From positions 1-37,852 of the IMG/VR virus record IMGVR_UViG_3300048011_000833: 37,852 nucleotides of DNA; one strand, written 5' to 3'. The notes under the pieces are model-generated. The model was not told the DNA's origin. It saw only the letters and a list, made by a program, of their open reading frames with translations, and ran no database searches. The stretch is from a virus. Made by a program: the position numbers and the translations under genes. Below are positions 13,148-23,400 of this stretch, piece by piece (position 1 is the stretch's first letter; the number at the start of each line of letters is the position of its first letter).

Positions 13148-16100
13148 ATGGCAGGTCCTCCAAATAGAAGAACACGTGATAGAAGAACCAGCGATAGTGC
13201 AAATACCAGCTTCGGTGCTGGCATTTACATTGGTAGAGTAGTAAATCATCTTGACCAAAAATTTATGGGAAGTTTGCAAGTACAACTTCTTAAAACCACA
13301 GAAGGCGGCAACGACTTTCAAGAAGCAGGACAGTTGATCACATGTCACTACGCAAGTCCTTTTGCAGGGCAGACTCCCTTACAAAATGTTGGAGCAAACA
13401 ACACTTATGCAGAAAGCCAACAGAGTTATGGCTTTTGGGCAGTACCTCCTGATATTGGTACAAAAGTAATTGTATTAAAAGTAGAAGGCGCAGCAGACTT
13501 TGGGTTTTGGGTAGGATGTGTTCAAGACGACTTTATGAATTTCATGGTTCCGGATGGTCGTCCTAGCACCAACAACAACAACCAAGGAGCCAAACTGCCA
13601 GTTGGCGAATTCAACAAAGCACTAGTAGACCCGGATGGCGAATTGCAGCCTACTAGATATCCCAAACCGGTAAACCAGGACTTTGCAGATACATTAGCAG
13701 AGCAAGGGTTATTAGAAGACGATACAAGAGGATTAACCAGCAGTAGTGCAAGGCGAGAAGTTCCTAGTGCAGTGTTTGGCATTAATACCCCAGGTCCGTT
13801 GGACAAACGCAATGGCGCTCCTAGAAATCTCAGAGGAGCCGCAGGTCAAGAAGCAAATGTTCCTAGCAGTAGATTAGGTGGCACAAGTATTGTAATGGAC
13901 GACGGCGACGACAAAATTCTTCGTATTGGATCTCCTGAAGATTCACCTATGGAGTACACTGATATTGAAAACGGTTCAACTCCTGGCGATAACACAAGAC
14001 CTGCAAATGAATTGTTCAGAGTTCGCACAAGAACAGGACATCAAATTCTGTTGCACAACACAGAAGACTTGATTTACATAGGCAACAGCAGAGGCACTAG
14101 TTGGATAGAAATGACCAGCAATGGTAAAATTGATATCTATGCAGAAGATAGCATAAGCGTACATTCAAGTCAAGATTTGAATTTTACAGCTGATAGAGAC
14201 ATCAATTTAAATGCCACAGAAAACATCAATGTTGCAGCAGGTCAAAAAATCAAAACAACAGCTGGTGCAAGTATGGATTTTACCAGTGTAGACTACACTG
14301 CATTTGTTGCCGGCGGAAGCTATACTGCAAAAGCAGATAGTTTTGTTTCTTTGTTTAGTGGAAAAACACTGAGTGCAGAAGCAGCAAACAATGTCACTGT
14401 TACAAGTAATTCTGCAAATGTAAATTTGGCAGCACCTAAATTTGTAAATGTCGCTGGTAAAACTGGCATAAAAATGGGCAGTGATGGCGATGCGCACATG
14501 AAAATTGGTGGAAATATATTTCAAGAAACCAATGCTTATCACTTGAACACACAAGAATACTTTTTGTCCAGCAAAGGCGGAATGCATTTAAACTCTCAAG
14601 CAGATATGTTTTTAACTTCACGTGTTACAATGAACATCAAAGGCAAGAGTGCCTACATTAATTCCATAGGCGGCGACACACATATCAAAAGTTCTGCAGA
14701 TTTGAAATTAAATGCCGTTGCAGATATCAACAGCTATGCTGTAAATATTTTAAGAAATGCAACCGGAACATTACAAGACCGTGCAGCAAGCAATATTAAT
14801 CTACAATCCACAGGCGGCCTTGTAAGCGTTGATGCTGCTACAACATTAGATATAAACAGCACTGGTGCTATGAAAATCACCGGGAAAACAATGGATCTAA
14901 AAACCACCGGCGGCGTTCTTATAGCAGAAGCAAGCAGCAATTTAAAGCTAGAAGGCGCATTAGTTCAAATTGATGCAGGCGCGATAGCAGCCGCCGCAGT
15001 ACCGACAGCAGCAAATATTGCAAAAATAGGAATAGGCGCAATAAGTGCTAGTGTAGCATCAACTGCTATCAAGCCCAACCGTGTTACTCCCGAAACTCCT
15101 ATTATAAGTTTGATTGCAAAAATACCTAGCAGAGTACCGCAGCACGAGCCGTGGTTGCAACACGAAAATCTCAATCCACTTGAATATGTTCCTGAAAAAA
15201 CCAGAGCAGGTGTTGAAGCTGTAGATTCGTTTACACAACCTATACCGGACACATTTATCAACATCGGCAATAGAGACACAGCCGGAACAACAAGTGCATC
15301 GGACAGAGGCGGCTTCTCGGGCAGTCAAAACTATTCACCAACTACAGAAGGTGAGTACGGAGAAGAAGAACTAGGCGATTTTGGCGATTTGCAAAAAGAT
15401 CAGGTATATGTAGTTGGTGACAAACATGCACAAAAAATAGCACAAGTAGGAGGCTACAAAGGCACTCCGTCAAGCAGTGCAACAGTTGAACAAATTGCAG
15501 CAAATCAAGTTGGAAGAATTCCAGAAAACAGTGTGGTAATTGTTGCAGCAGGTTCCAACAATTGGCAAAACACTCCTGCGGATGTAGCAACAACTGTACA
15601 GGAAAAAATTGTCGATCCGTTGTTGTTAAAGAATTGTTATGTTATAACAGTTACATATCCAGATATTGACCTAGGTGGCCCGTATGCTACTACCTATGCT
15701 GATGCTGGATATACCAGCAATTATAATGCTGTAAGATCAGCAGTTGACGGCGTAAGCTCCAACGGAAATGTTGAACTCAGTGCCAGCGATATTGATCCAA
15801 GTGATCCTCAGAAATTGTTTGCTACTAATTCAGCATATGAAAGAGTTATTGGCGTAGTTGAGGGTGCTGTGAGTTCTATTCCGGACCCGTCACCTTTTGA
15901 CAAATATACTGGAACATTAGGACCGCTTCTTGCAGCTATAAGAATCTGCGAAGTGAGTACAGCAGAACCAAATGGCTATGACATTGTGTACGGTGGCATT
16001 CCAACTGCTATACGTCCTCCTAGACCTATTACACAAATGACAGTTGACGATGTTCTCAAATGGCAAAGCAGCATTAGAGGAAGTGTAGTTAGTACTGCAA

Positions 16101-17185
16101 CAGGTTCGTATCAGTTCATCTATAAAACCTTACTTGATTTAGTTGATCGCAGAAAAGTTGTAGCAAGAAGTGCAAAAATGGATGCAGCCACACAAGACAG
16201 GCTTGCAATTGCACTTATGGTAGGACTACAAGATTGGAAAGATGGACAGACCAGCGACGAGGCATTTGGATATGGCTTGTCAAAAGTTTGGGCAAGTATG
16301 CCAATTATGCTAGATGGCGCAAAAGTTTCCAGTGGCGGCACCGGAACTCCAGATAGTGCGTACTATGGCGGCGTAGCCACCAATCCTTCTACTGCACGCT
16401 ATCCTGCATCATTCATCAAAGATGCACTTGTAAGAAGCAAAAAAGGCGAAACTCAAGAAAACGAAGATACACAAGCAACAATGACACCAGATCAGTTGGC
16501 AGCACTTGGATTTGAAGCAGGAGATCCGTACGAAGATTTAGCTGCTCGCAGCACATACACAGATGCTGGATCAAATATTGGCAATCTTGAAAATATTGAT
16601 AGAGTAAGACAGCGACAGGGTGCAGCAGGATTTAGATATCTTCCGGTGCAGCAGCGTTTGATTGACGTATTGAACAGAGCAGCAGCCGCAGCAGGTGTTT
16701 ATGTGCATATCACCAGCGGCGGACAAATGCCGTTGGCAGAGTTTATGGCTAAACCCAACAGTATAAAACGATATGGAAGATCTGCACCCAATAAGAACCC
16801 GCCTTGGAAAGATTTTTATTTGCTTAATGCTGAAGGTAAAAAAGTAGGTGTCAGAACAGGCAGTACAAGACATGATACTGGCCTAGCAGCAGATATCAAA
16901 CTCACACGAGACAGTAGCCCGACTAGCACTGCATACATCAATTATAACTTTGGATCACCCGGACGTGGAGCAGACAATCAAGTTTGGGATAATTTCTTGT
17001 ATCATGCTTTTAAATTTGGATGTAGAGGCTTTGGATTTGCAAGTGGGTACATGGGTGTTAGAACTATGCACATAGATGTATTAGGCGCATACACTGGCAA
17101 CGGCTACAACAACAACACCGTAGGACATTGGTTAACATCGGATTATTTTGTTAATATAGCAAGAAAAGGATTGAATGACGCATGA
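13148..17185 (+). CDS. 5: gp5-type baseplate spike with three added enzyme-like domains, 1345 aa
   Basis: The N-terminus (about 1-130) looks like the gp5 OB-fold, with IGRVVNHLDQKFMGSLQVQL and YGFWAVPPDIGTKVIVLKV. From about 260 to 610 a repetitive strand-rich region (ISVHSSQDLNFTADRDINLN and similar) should form the trimeric needle. About 750-895 resembles an SGNH hydrolase, but GDS is GDKH (Lys759) and the D-x-x-H block reads DIDPSDP without His. About 915-1080 resembles a GH104-type transglycosylase: Glu935 in ICEVS, GSYQF at 986-990, then an AATQDRLAIAL segment. The C-terminus (about 1160-1345) resembles M15 peptidases: RHDTGLAADI (His1242, Asp1249) and MHID (His1308) as zinc ligands. T4 gp5 is 575 residues with its lysozyme before the needle; here enzymes follow it. 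The next gene overlaps by ATGA. Confidence 0.8.
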   Translation: MAGPPNRRTRDRRTSDSANTSFGAGIYIGRVVNHLDQKFMGSLQVQLLKTTEGGNDFQEAGQLITCHYASPFAGQTPLQNVGANNTYAESQQSYGFWAVPPDIGTKVIVLKVEGAADFGFWVGCVQDDFMNFMVPDGRPSTNNNNQGAKLPVGEFNKALVDPDGELQPTRYPKPVNQDFADTLAEQGLLEDDTRGLTSSSARREVPSAVFGINTPGPLDKRNGAPRNLRGAAGQEANVPSSRLGGTSIVMDDGDDKILRIGSPEDSPMEYTDIENGSTPGDNTRPANELFRVRTRTGHQILLHNTEDLIYIGNSRGTSWIEMTSNGKIDIYAEDSISVHSSQDLNFTADRDINLNATENINVAAGQKIKTTAGASMDFTSVDYTAFVAGGSYTAKADSFVSLFSGKTLSAEAANNVTVTSNSANVNLAAPKFVNVAGKTGIKMGSDGDAHMKIGGNIFQETNAYHLNTQEYFLSSKGGMHLNSQADMFLTSRVTMNIKGKSAYINSIGGDTHIKSSADLKLNAVADINSYAVNILRNATGTLQDRAASNINLQSTGGLVSVDAATTLDINSTGAMKITGKTMDLKTTGGVLIAEASSNLKLEGALVQIDAGAIAAAAVPTAANIAKIGIGAISASVASTAIKPNRVTPETPIISLIAKIPSRVPQHEPWLQHENLNPLEYVPEKTRAGVEAVDSFTQPIPDTFINIGNRDTAGTTSASDRGGFSGSQNYSPTTEGEYGEEELGDFGDLQKDQVYVVGDKHAQKIAQVGGYKGTPSSSATVEQIAANQVGRIPENSVVIVAAGSNNWQNTPADVATTVQEKIVDPLLLKNCYVITVTYPDIDLGGPYATTYADAGYTSNYNAVRSAVDGVSSNGNVELSASDIDPSDPQKLFATNSAYERVIGVVEGAVSSIPDPSPFDKYTGTLGPLLAAIRICEVSTAEPNGYDIVYGGIPTAIRPPRPITQMTVDDVLKWQSSIRGSVVSTATGSYQFIYKTLLDLVDRRKVVARSAKMDAATQDRLAIALMVGLQDWKDGQTSDEAFGYGLSKVWASMPIMLDGAKVSSGGTGTPDSAYYGGVATNPSTARYPASFIKDALVRSKKGETQENEDTQATMTPDQLAALGFEAGDPYEDLAARSTYTDAGSNIGNLENIDRVRQRQGAAGFRYLPVQQRLIDVLNRAAAAAGVYVHITSGGQMPLAEFMAKPNSIKRYGRSAPNKNPPWKDFYLLNAEGKKVGVRTGSTRHDTGLAADIKLTRDSSPTSTAYINYNFGSPGRGADNQVWDNFLYHAFKFGCRGFGFASGYMGVRTMHIDVLGAYTGNGYNNNTVGHWLTSDYFVNIARKGLNDA

Positions 17186-19908
17186 GTGAAAACAATTATG
17201 TGAACCCAGAAAATACATATCCTTTTACACACCCCGATGAGCTTGAAGTAGTTCTAGATGGACCGGTGGGTCCGGAACCTTACAGAATATTTACATTTGA
17301 TACACTTGACAGATTGGGAGAATATTTTGAAAATGATAAATTTCCATTTTCTCCTAATGAAGGTTTAAACGCAGCCCCGGGTTGGAGTTTTTTAGTTAGA
17401 GTAAATGAAACTTACGAAGGTGTTGCAGGCAGACTGATACTGTTTTTTGCCACTGACAGTGGAATAGAATCGCCGTCACAGCCAGGCCAAAATGTTTCGT
17501 TTCTTTTGGAAATTCCTGTCAAAGATCCGTATCCTGCTAATCCAACTGCTAGCTATCTTGATGGCGGATTGTTTGATTATGATGTAGAACTTCCGCCTAC
17601 CGCAGTCCCAGCAGCCACACTTGCCTTTCATGGAGTAGTACGAGAAAACACTCAAAATCCCAATCAATCAGAACCAGATGTACAAAGTGTAGATTTAGAA
17701 GCTGCCGCAGCAGAATCAAGCGCCCCAGCAGCAGAAGCAGCAGATACTACTTCACAAGAAACAGAAGCAGCAGTAGATCCAAATGATACCAGCAATCCAG
17801 TTGGTGAAAAAGTAGATTCTGCAAATACTGCATTGGCAGCAGATCCTACAGTTGAAGACACAATTAGAAATGCTCCAGAATCAGATCCTGCAGAAGCCTC
17901 AGCACTAGCAGATGAATATAGTTCGTTGTCAACTGAACTTGCAGCTGGTAATTTATCACTACCACGAACACAGGAAATTACCACACGTTTAAACACGATA
18001 TCCAGCACATTACCTCCTAGTGCAGCATCGGCAGCATCTACAATCTCCGGCGCTGTAGGCCCAGTATTAAATCCTGGAAATATACCAGGGCTGGAAGGAT
18101 TGGCAAATCAAGCCACTAGTATTGCTGGAGGGTTTATTCCTGACGCTGCTGGTGCATTGGGCAATTTAACAGGCGCATTGGATTTTGCCAAAGGTGCATC
18201 TCTAAGTGATTTAACAGGTTTTACACAATCTCTAGGAGCCAGTCTCAAAGAAACAACAGCATTATTAGGCGCTGGAAACTTGCTTGATAATTTACCAGAT
18301 GTAAATGAACTTTTTAAATTTGATCCTAAAGCATTGATCAACAGTATCGATATAGGCGCTGTGGTTGACAGTATTTCTCAGATTGATTTTAAATCAATTT
18401 CAGAAGAATTATCCGGCGGCATAATGGATGTAGTAGATCAAGGACTTGCAACATTTGGACCAGTGTCTAGGAGTTTTCCCAGCACGCCTGCATTGTCTGA
18501 ATTAAGCGGCGGCGACTCTGGATTTGGATACAATGGATCTCGCAGTACTCCTAGCGGCGCACCTGTAAGACAAACTGCAACTGTAACTCCTGAAGCAGAA
18601 GAAGGGGGCCCTGCACCCGAAGCACCTGATTCATACAGCAAGTTGATCGAAGTATTGGAAAGAACATTAACACAAGATTGGGCTGTAAAGTCCAATGCTG
18701 GGTCTGGACAAAAACCCAGCGAAATAACAGAAGATCCTAGGGGCAAAGATCAAGTACCTCCTCCTCCTCCGGGCACCAATCCATTGATTATGGAAGCCTA
18801 TAGAATCAGCGGACAGGCAACTCTAACCAAAGATGGAACAGAAGGCGAATATGCTTGGCACACAGCATTTGTTAATTGGGTACTAAGCAAAGCAGGATTA
18901 CCAATAATTGTTTCAATGAGTGCGCAAGCATATTACACATATGGCAATAGAGTAAATCACACCAACTTGAACAACTTAAAAGCTCGCAAAGGTGACCTTG
19001 TTATTTTCAACAGCAAAACAGGCGCCAAACACATTGGTTTTTTCTGGGGATTTGATAAAGATGCTAAAACTGTACAAATACTTGGAGGCAATCAAGCCGG
19101 AACAGTTAAACTTAGCGATTTTCCTTTTAGTTTAAAGGACGGCGACTTTTATGTTACTCATATACGTAGAAACTGGGAAGTTCCTGCAGAGGTTGAAGCA
19201 GCAGGACCAGAAGGAGAACTTAGCAGTAGATTAGACGGCAAAGACGGCGAGTTAACTACTCCTAATGAAAGTGCAATTGGACCAACCGGTTCACCTAGCA
19301 GTAGATTAGACAGCAAGGGTGCAACCCCAGAAAGTGATCCTAATCTTGCAAGAGTAACCTTTGAAGAAGACGGAACCGCTACATTACCGCGAGATGCTAC
19401 TCCTGCAGAATCGGCAGCAGCAAAAGAAGAACTTAACAAAAGAGCCCGCCGAAAATCAGACGATGCATTTTTTAATCCCGAAGAATTATCAGATGAAGAA
19501 TATGATGCAATTGAGGTTCCTAAAAGACTTACGCCTGAAGAGCGTAAAGCAAGAGACGCCGCAGCTAGAGAAAAAAGAAAAGCAGCCGCAGAAAGGAAAC
19601 GTCAGCAGCAAGCTGAGGATAACGAATTCTACGGCGGCGGCGCCTTTAGTACTTCAGGAGGAAATACCAACCGAGTTGTTACTACTACAGAATCTACCAA
19701 AACAACAACAACAGGCGGCGGTTCAAAAATTTATAAATCTCCTCCAACAAAAGATGATAACGGTGCCTCAGCTATCAAAGCAGCAAAAGGCAGCTTCTAT
19801 AGAAAATTAGACGATGCACAGGATAAAGCTTCTGTTATTAAATCAAAATACGGCGTAACACTTACACCTTATCAACCAAATGGTAGTAGAAAGTGGCGTT
19901 TAAGATAA
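17182..19908 (+). CDS. CHAP-like baseplate-associated protein lacking the catalytic cysteine, 908 aa
   Basis: A probable hub or spike accessory protein. The N-terminal 150 residues are strand-rich. A long Ala/Glu/Ser/Pro-rich, probably disordered and helical region follows to about residue 520. A CHAP-type domain (TIGR02594-like) lies at about 535-670: TAFVNWVLSKAG, RKGDLVIF, KHIGFFWG (His617) and ILGGNQ (Asn637). In this family a Trp-Cys pair precedes the A-F-V-N helix; here residues 559-560 are Trp-His (codon CAC), so the nucleophile is absent. The tail holds two near-copies of a SSRLD motif, a charged KR-rich helix and a Thr/Gly-rich stretch. The start ATG overlaps the spike gene stop. It may bind rather than cut peptidoglycan; that is inferred. 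Confidence 0.65.
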   Translation: MSENNYVNPENTYPFTHPDELEVVLDGPVGPEPYRIFTFDTLDRLGEYFENDKFPFSPNEGLNAAPGWSFLVRVNETYEGVAGRLILFFATDSGIESPSQPGQNVSFLLEIPVKDPYPANPTASYLDGGLFDYDVELPPTAVPAATLAFHGVVRENTQNPNQSEPDVQSVDLEAAAAESSAPAAEAADTTSQETEAAVDPNDTSNPVGEKVDSANTALAADPTVEDTIRNAPESDPAEASALADEYSSLSTELAAGNLSLPRTQEITTRLNTISSTLPPSAASAASTISGAVGPVLNPGNIPGLEGLANQATSIAGGFIPDAAGALGNLTGALDFAKGASLSDLTGFTQSLGASLKETTALLGAGNLLDNLPDVNELFKFDPKALINSIDIGAVVDSISQIDFKSISEELSGGIMDVVDQGLATFGPVSRSFPSTPALSELSGGDSGFGYNGSRSTPSGAPVRQTATVTPEAEEGGPAPEAPDSYSKLIEVLERTLTQDWAVKSNAGSGQKPSEITEDPRGKDQVPPPPPGTNPLIMEAYRISGQATLTKDGTEGEYAWHTAFVNWVLSKAGLPIIVSMSAQAYYTYGNRVNHTNLNNLKARKGDLVIFNSKTGAKHIGFFWGFDKDAKTVQILGGNQAGTVKLSDFPFSLKDGDFYVTHIRRNWEVPAEVEAAGPEGELSSRLDGKDGELTTPNESAIGPTGSPSSRLDSKGATPESDPNLARVTFEEDGTATLPRDATPAESAAAKEELNKRARRKSDDAFFNPEELSDEEYDAIEVPKRLTPEERKARDAAAREKRKAAAERKRQQQAEDNEFYGGGAFSTSGGNTNRVVTTTESTKTTTTGGGSKIYKSPPTKDDNGASAIKAAKGSFYRKLDDAQDKASVIKSKYGVTLTPYQPNGSRKWRLR

Positions 19909-19920
19909 GGTAAATATAGT

Positions 19921-20364
19921 ATGAGCACATTAGAAAAAAATCTTTATAAAAACTTAAAAGTTAGTTCTCCAAAAACCAACACTCAGCCTATTGTTGACAA
20001 AAGTTACAAAGGCATTAGTACAGTTAGAAAAGATACCAAAAACTTTCGTTTGAGAAACATTGACCTGATCAAGCAAGACATTGTCAATCACTTTCATATT
20101 AGAATGGGAGAAAAACTAGAACGTCCTGACTTTGGTACAATAATTTGGGATGTGCTGTTTGAACCACTAACTGACAGTTTAAAAGAAGCTATTACAACTA
20201 ATGTAAATCAAATTATCAATTATGATCCTAGAGTGCAAGCCGAAGAAATAGTTGTAGACAGCTTTGAAAATGGCATACAATTGTACTGCACATTGACATA
20301 TCTTGACTACAATATCACCGAGCAATTGAGATTTACTTTTGACCGAGACAACGGTTTGATTTAA
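19921..20364 (+). CDS. 25: Baseplate wedge protein gp25
   Basis: gp25 is a small conserved wedge component related to the sheath initiator of contractile tails and type VI secretion. The 147-residue product has the family block RNIDLIKQDIVNHFHIRMGE, followed by ERPDFGTIIWDVLFEPL and a helix, and ends with LTYLDYN and RFTFDRDNG. T4 gp25 is 132 residues. The ATG at 19921 follows AAGG at about 10 bases. It lies between the CHAP-like protein and gp6, matching the T4 pairing of gp25 with gp6. Confidence 0.92.
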   Translation: MSTLEKNLYKNLKVSSPKTNTQPIVDKSYKGISTVRKDTKNFRLRNIDLIKQDIVNHFHIRMGEKLERPDFGTIIWDVLFEPLTDSLKEAITTNVNQIINYDPRVQAEEIVVDSFENGIQLYCTLTYLDYNITEQLRFTFDRDNGLI

Positions 20365-20384
20365 TCTGCGCACTTAATAAATTT

Positions 20385-20392
20385 CATAAATA
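20385..20392 (+). promoter_or_regulatory. Late promoter candidate (CATAAATA) for gp6
   Basis: CATAAATA matches seven of eight bases of TATAAATA and should start transcription near 20398, just before the GAGG ribosome site. It lies inside a nested perfect inverted repeat: CGCACTT (20369-20375) with AAGTGCG (20408-20414), and TTAATAA (20374-20380) with TTATTAA (20395-20401). Transcripts from this promoter would lack the left arms; read-through transcripts from gp25 would have both. Confidence 0.6.
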
Positions 20393-20415
20393 CCTTATTA
20401 ATAGAGGAAGTGCGA

Positions 20416-23400
20416 ATGTCTGCAACCGATAGGCAAAATAAATTATTGCTAGCCGAAGATTGGCAAACAATTTACCAAAGTTTCAAGTACGCTGATTTTA
20501 AAAGTTATGACTTTGACACTTTGCGTCGAACAATGATCAACTACATCAGGTTAAATTATCCTGAAGATTTCAGTGACTACATTGAAAGCAGTGAATATCT
20601 AGCCTTAATTGATTTGATTGCATTCCTTGGACAAAACATCAGTTTTAGAACAGATCTAAACGCAAGAGAAAACTTCATCGAACTTGCAGATCGCAGAGAA
20701 AGTGTGTTGCGTCTTGCTCGTTTGATCAGTTACAATCCAACACGTATTCAGCCAGCAAACGGCTTGCTAAAAGTTGTAAGTGTACAAACCAGCGAAAATG
20801 TTATTGACAGCAACGGTGTAAACTTGTCAGGCAGAAACATTAGATGGAATGACAGTGTAAACGACAATTGGTTTGAACAATTTATCAAAGTTCTCAACGG
20901 TGCTTACACACAAGAAAACAAGTTTGGCACTCCAAGAAAGTCCGAATTAGTTGCTGGTGTTAGAACTGAAAAATACAACTTCAATACTCGCTCTAATGTG
21001 TTTCCTGTATTTGGCTTTAACAAATCTATCAATGGCAAATCAATGGAATTTGAAATTGTCAGCACAGATATTGCAGACGGCGAAATTGTAGAATCAAGCC
21101 CGGGTCTAGGCAAACCAGTTGGCATGTTGTATAGAGACAACGGACAAGGTGCAGGCAGCAGCAACACCGGATTCTTTATGCACTTTAGACAAGGGTCTTT
21201 GCAAAAGGCAGAATTTACAGTTAGTTTGCCTACGCCAAATCAAACCATTGATTTAGATAGTGCCAACATCAACAACCAGGACATTTGGTTATATCAACTA
21301 GATAGAAATACACAAGAACAAACACTATGGACCAAAGTTGATGCAGTCGAAGGCAACAACATAATTTACAACAGCGTTGCCAAAAACGAAAGAAACATAT
21401 ATGCTGTGCAAACTAGAGCCAATGACAGAGCTAGCTTGATATTCAGCGATGGAGTTTTTGGTGAATTGCCAAAAGGCAACTTTAGAGCATTTTACAGAAC
21501 CAGCGAAAACGCAGATTATACAATTTCTCCCAACGAAATTACCAATATAAAATTGAGTATTCCTTATGTAAGCGCAACAGGAAACAACGAAACATTGGTT
21601 ATGCAGCTCAGTCTAAAACAGACTGTTGCAAATGCAGCCAGCAGCGAATCTACTGAAAGCATCAAAACAAATGCACCCAGTACTTACTATACTCAAAATA
21701 GACTGATCACAGGAGAAGACTACAATATCGGTCCTCTTGGAATCAGCCAAGATATCATCAAAACCAAAGCAGTTAATAGAACCAGCAGTGGTATCAATAG
21801 ATATTATGATTTAAAAGATACTACCGGAAAATACAGTACCACTAATTTGTTTGGAACAGATGGAGTTTTGTACAAAGAGTACAGAGATGAAAAGCACAAT
21901 TTTAGTTTTAATACTCGTACTGATGTAGAAGCAGTAATCGAAAACCTAGTAACTGATATTATTGCAGACAACAATACAAAAAACTTTTTTGCAGATCAGT
22001 TTATCGACCAAGACTATAACGATTTGCAGTTGGCATTCAAACAGCAAACCAGCGAAACAAACAGCAGCACCGGGTTCTTACTAGACAGCGATCAATTAGC
22101 AGAAGTTGATCCACAGTATTATGCACTTGGAGATTTTACACAAGGTCCTTTGAGATTTGTACAAGCCAATACACTTGTTAAATTTGTTGCACCAGAAGGC
22201 AAACATTTTATGCCAGACGGTACTTTGATGAACGGCGCAGCAAATCACATCGGTGCAACCACATACATTTGGACCAAAGTTGTTGCAATTAGAAATGACG
22301 GAACAGAGTTAGACGATATTACAAATTCTGGGCCTATTGTCTTTAGTGATGTAGTACCAAGCGGTGCAATTTTAGACAAAGTTAAAATCAAGTATACTAG
22401 AGATATTTTGACCAGTGTGAAACAAGACATGATTGATCAAGTGTTTGCCTATAGGACTTTTGGCTTGCGTTATGATAGAGAATCGAGAAACTGGCTTGTT
22501 ATCACACAAAACAATGTCAACATCACAGATAGCTACAACATTGGTCTTGCCGGCGATACTTCAGGGCAAAATTTAGATAGAAGCTGGATAATATTATTTG
22601 AAACCAACGGAATTGATTATACAATCACCACAAGAACTTTGCGTTATATATTTGAAAGTCAAAAAGAAATACGCTTTTATTTTGATAGTAATAAGAAAAT
22701 TTATGACAGCAAAACTGGAAATATTGTTAGAGACAAAATCAGTGTATTAAATATCAATACCGATTTGTTATCAGCAGGACAAACATCGCCTTTCACTGTA
22801 AACTTTGACTGGGCAATCAGCAAAGAGTATAGAGACGACATAGGATACATCAACAGTAAAAAAGTTGAAGTTGTATTCTTTGATGAAGATGATGACGGAG
22901 TGGTTGATAACCCACAGATTTTTGAAGATATAGTTTCGCCAGATTCTGTTGACTTTGACAAAAAATATGTGTTTGTGAAAAAATACACAGAGTTTGATAC
23001 GGAATATTACAAATATGTTCCACAAGCAGATGATAATATTGTGGTTGTACAAGCATACAGAAGCATCAATAGTTCTCGTGTAAACAATCCAATTTATTAT
23101 GTGATCGACACTGATAGTTTTTGGCAAGTTACAACAGCAACTAGAAAAGTTGAACAGGTGTTTGATTACAAAGCATTTGTCGGAAGAGATGATTTAAAAT
23201 TTCAGTATGTGCATGCAGCTGATGAAAACAACAGAATTGACCCAGCAAGCAGCAACATCATGGATACTTATGTGTTGACAAGACAGTATGACACAGCATT
23301 TAGACAGTATCTCAAAGGAACTGTAACCAATGCTCCGCTGCCAATGAGCAGTGATCAATTGTACAGAAGTTACGGAAAAGAAATAAATGCAATCAAAAGT

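Noticed and set aside
13133-13148. T-run at the hub/spike junction as a second frameshift site
   Set aside because: The hub and spike genes are in the same frame and the spike has its own AGAGGA-type ribosome site, so a slip would not join them.
19361-19810. 149-codon plus-strand ORF within the CHAP-like gene
   Set aside because: Alternate frame of the charged low-complexity tail; Gln/Lys-rich translation reflects the repeats, and no ribosome site is present.
20410-20415. GTG at 20410 as the gp6 start
   Set aside because: Only two bases separate it from GAGG; the ATG at 20416 has a proper 8-base spacing and gives the expected family N-terminus.
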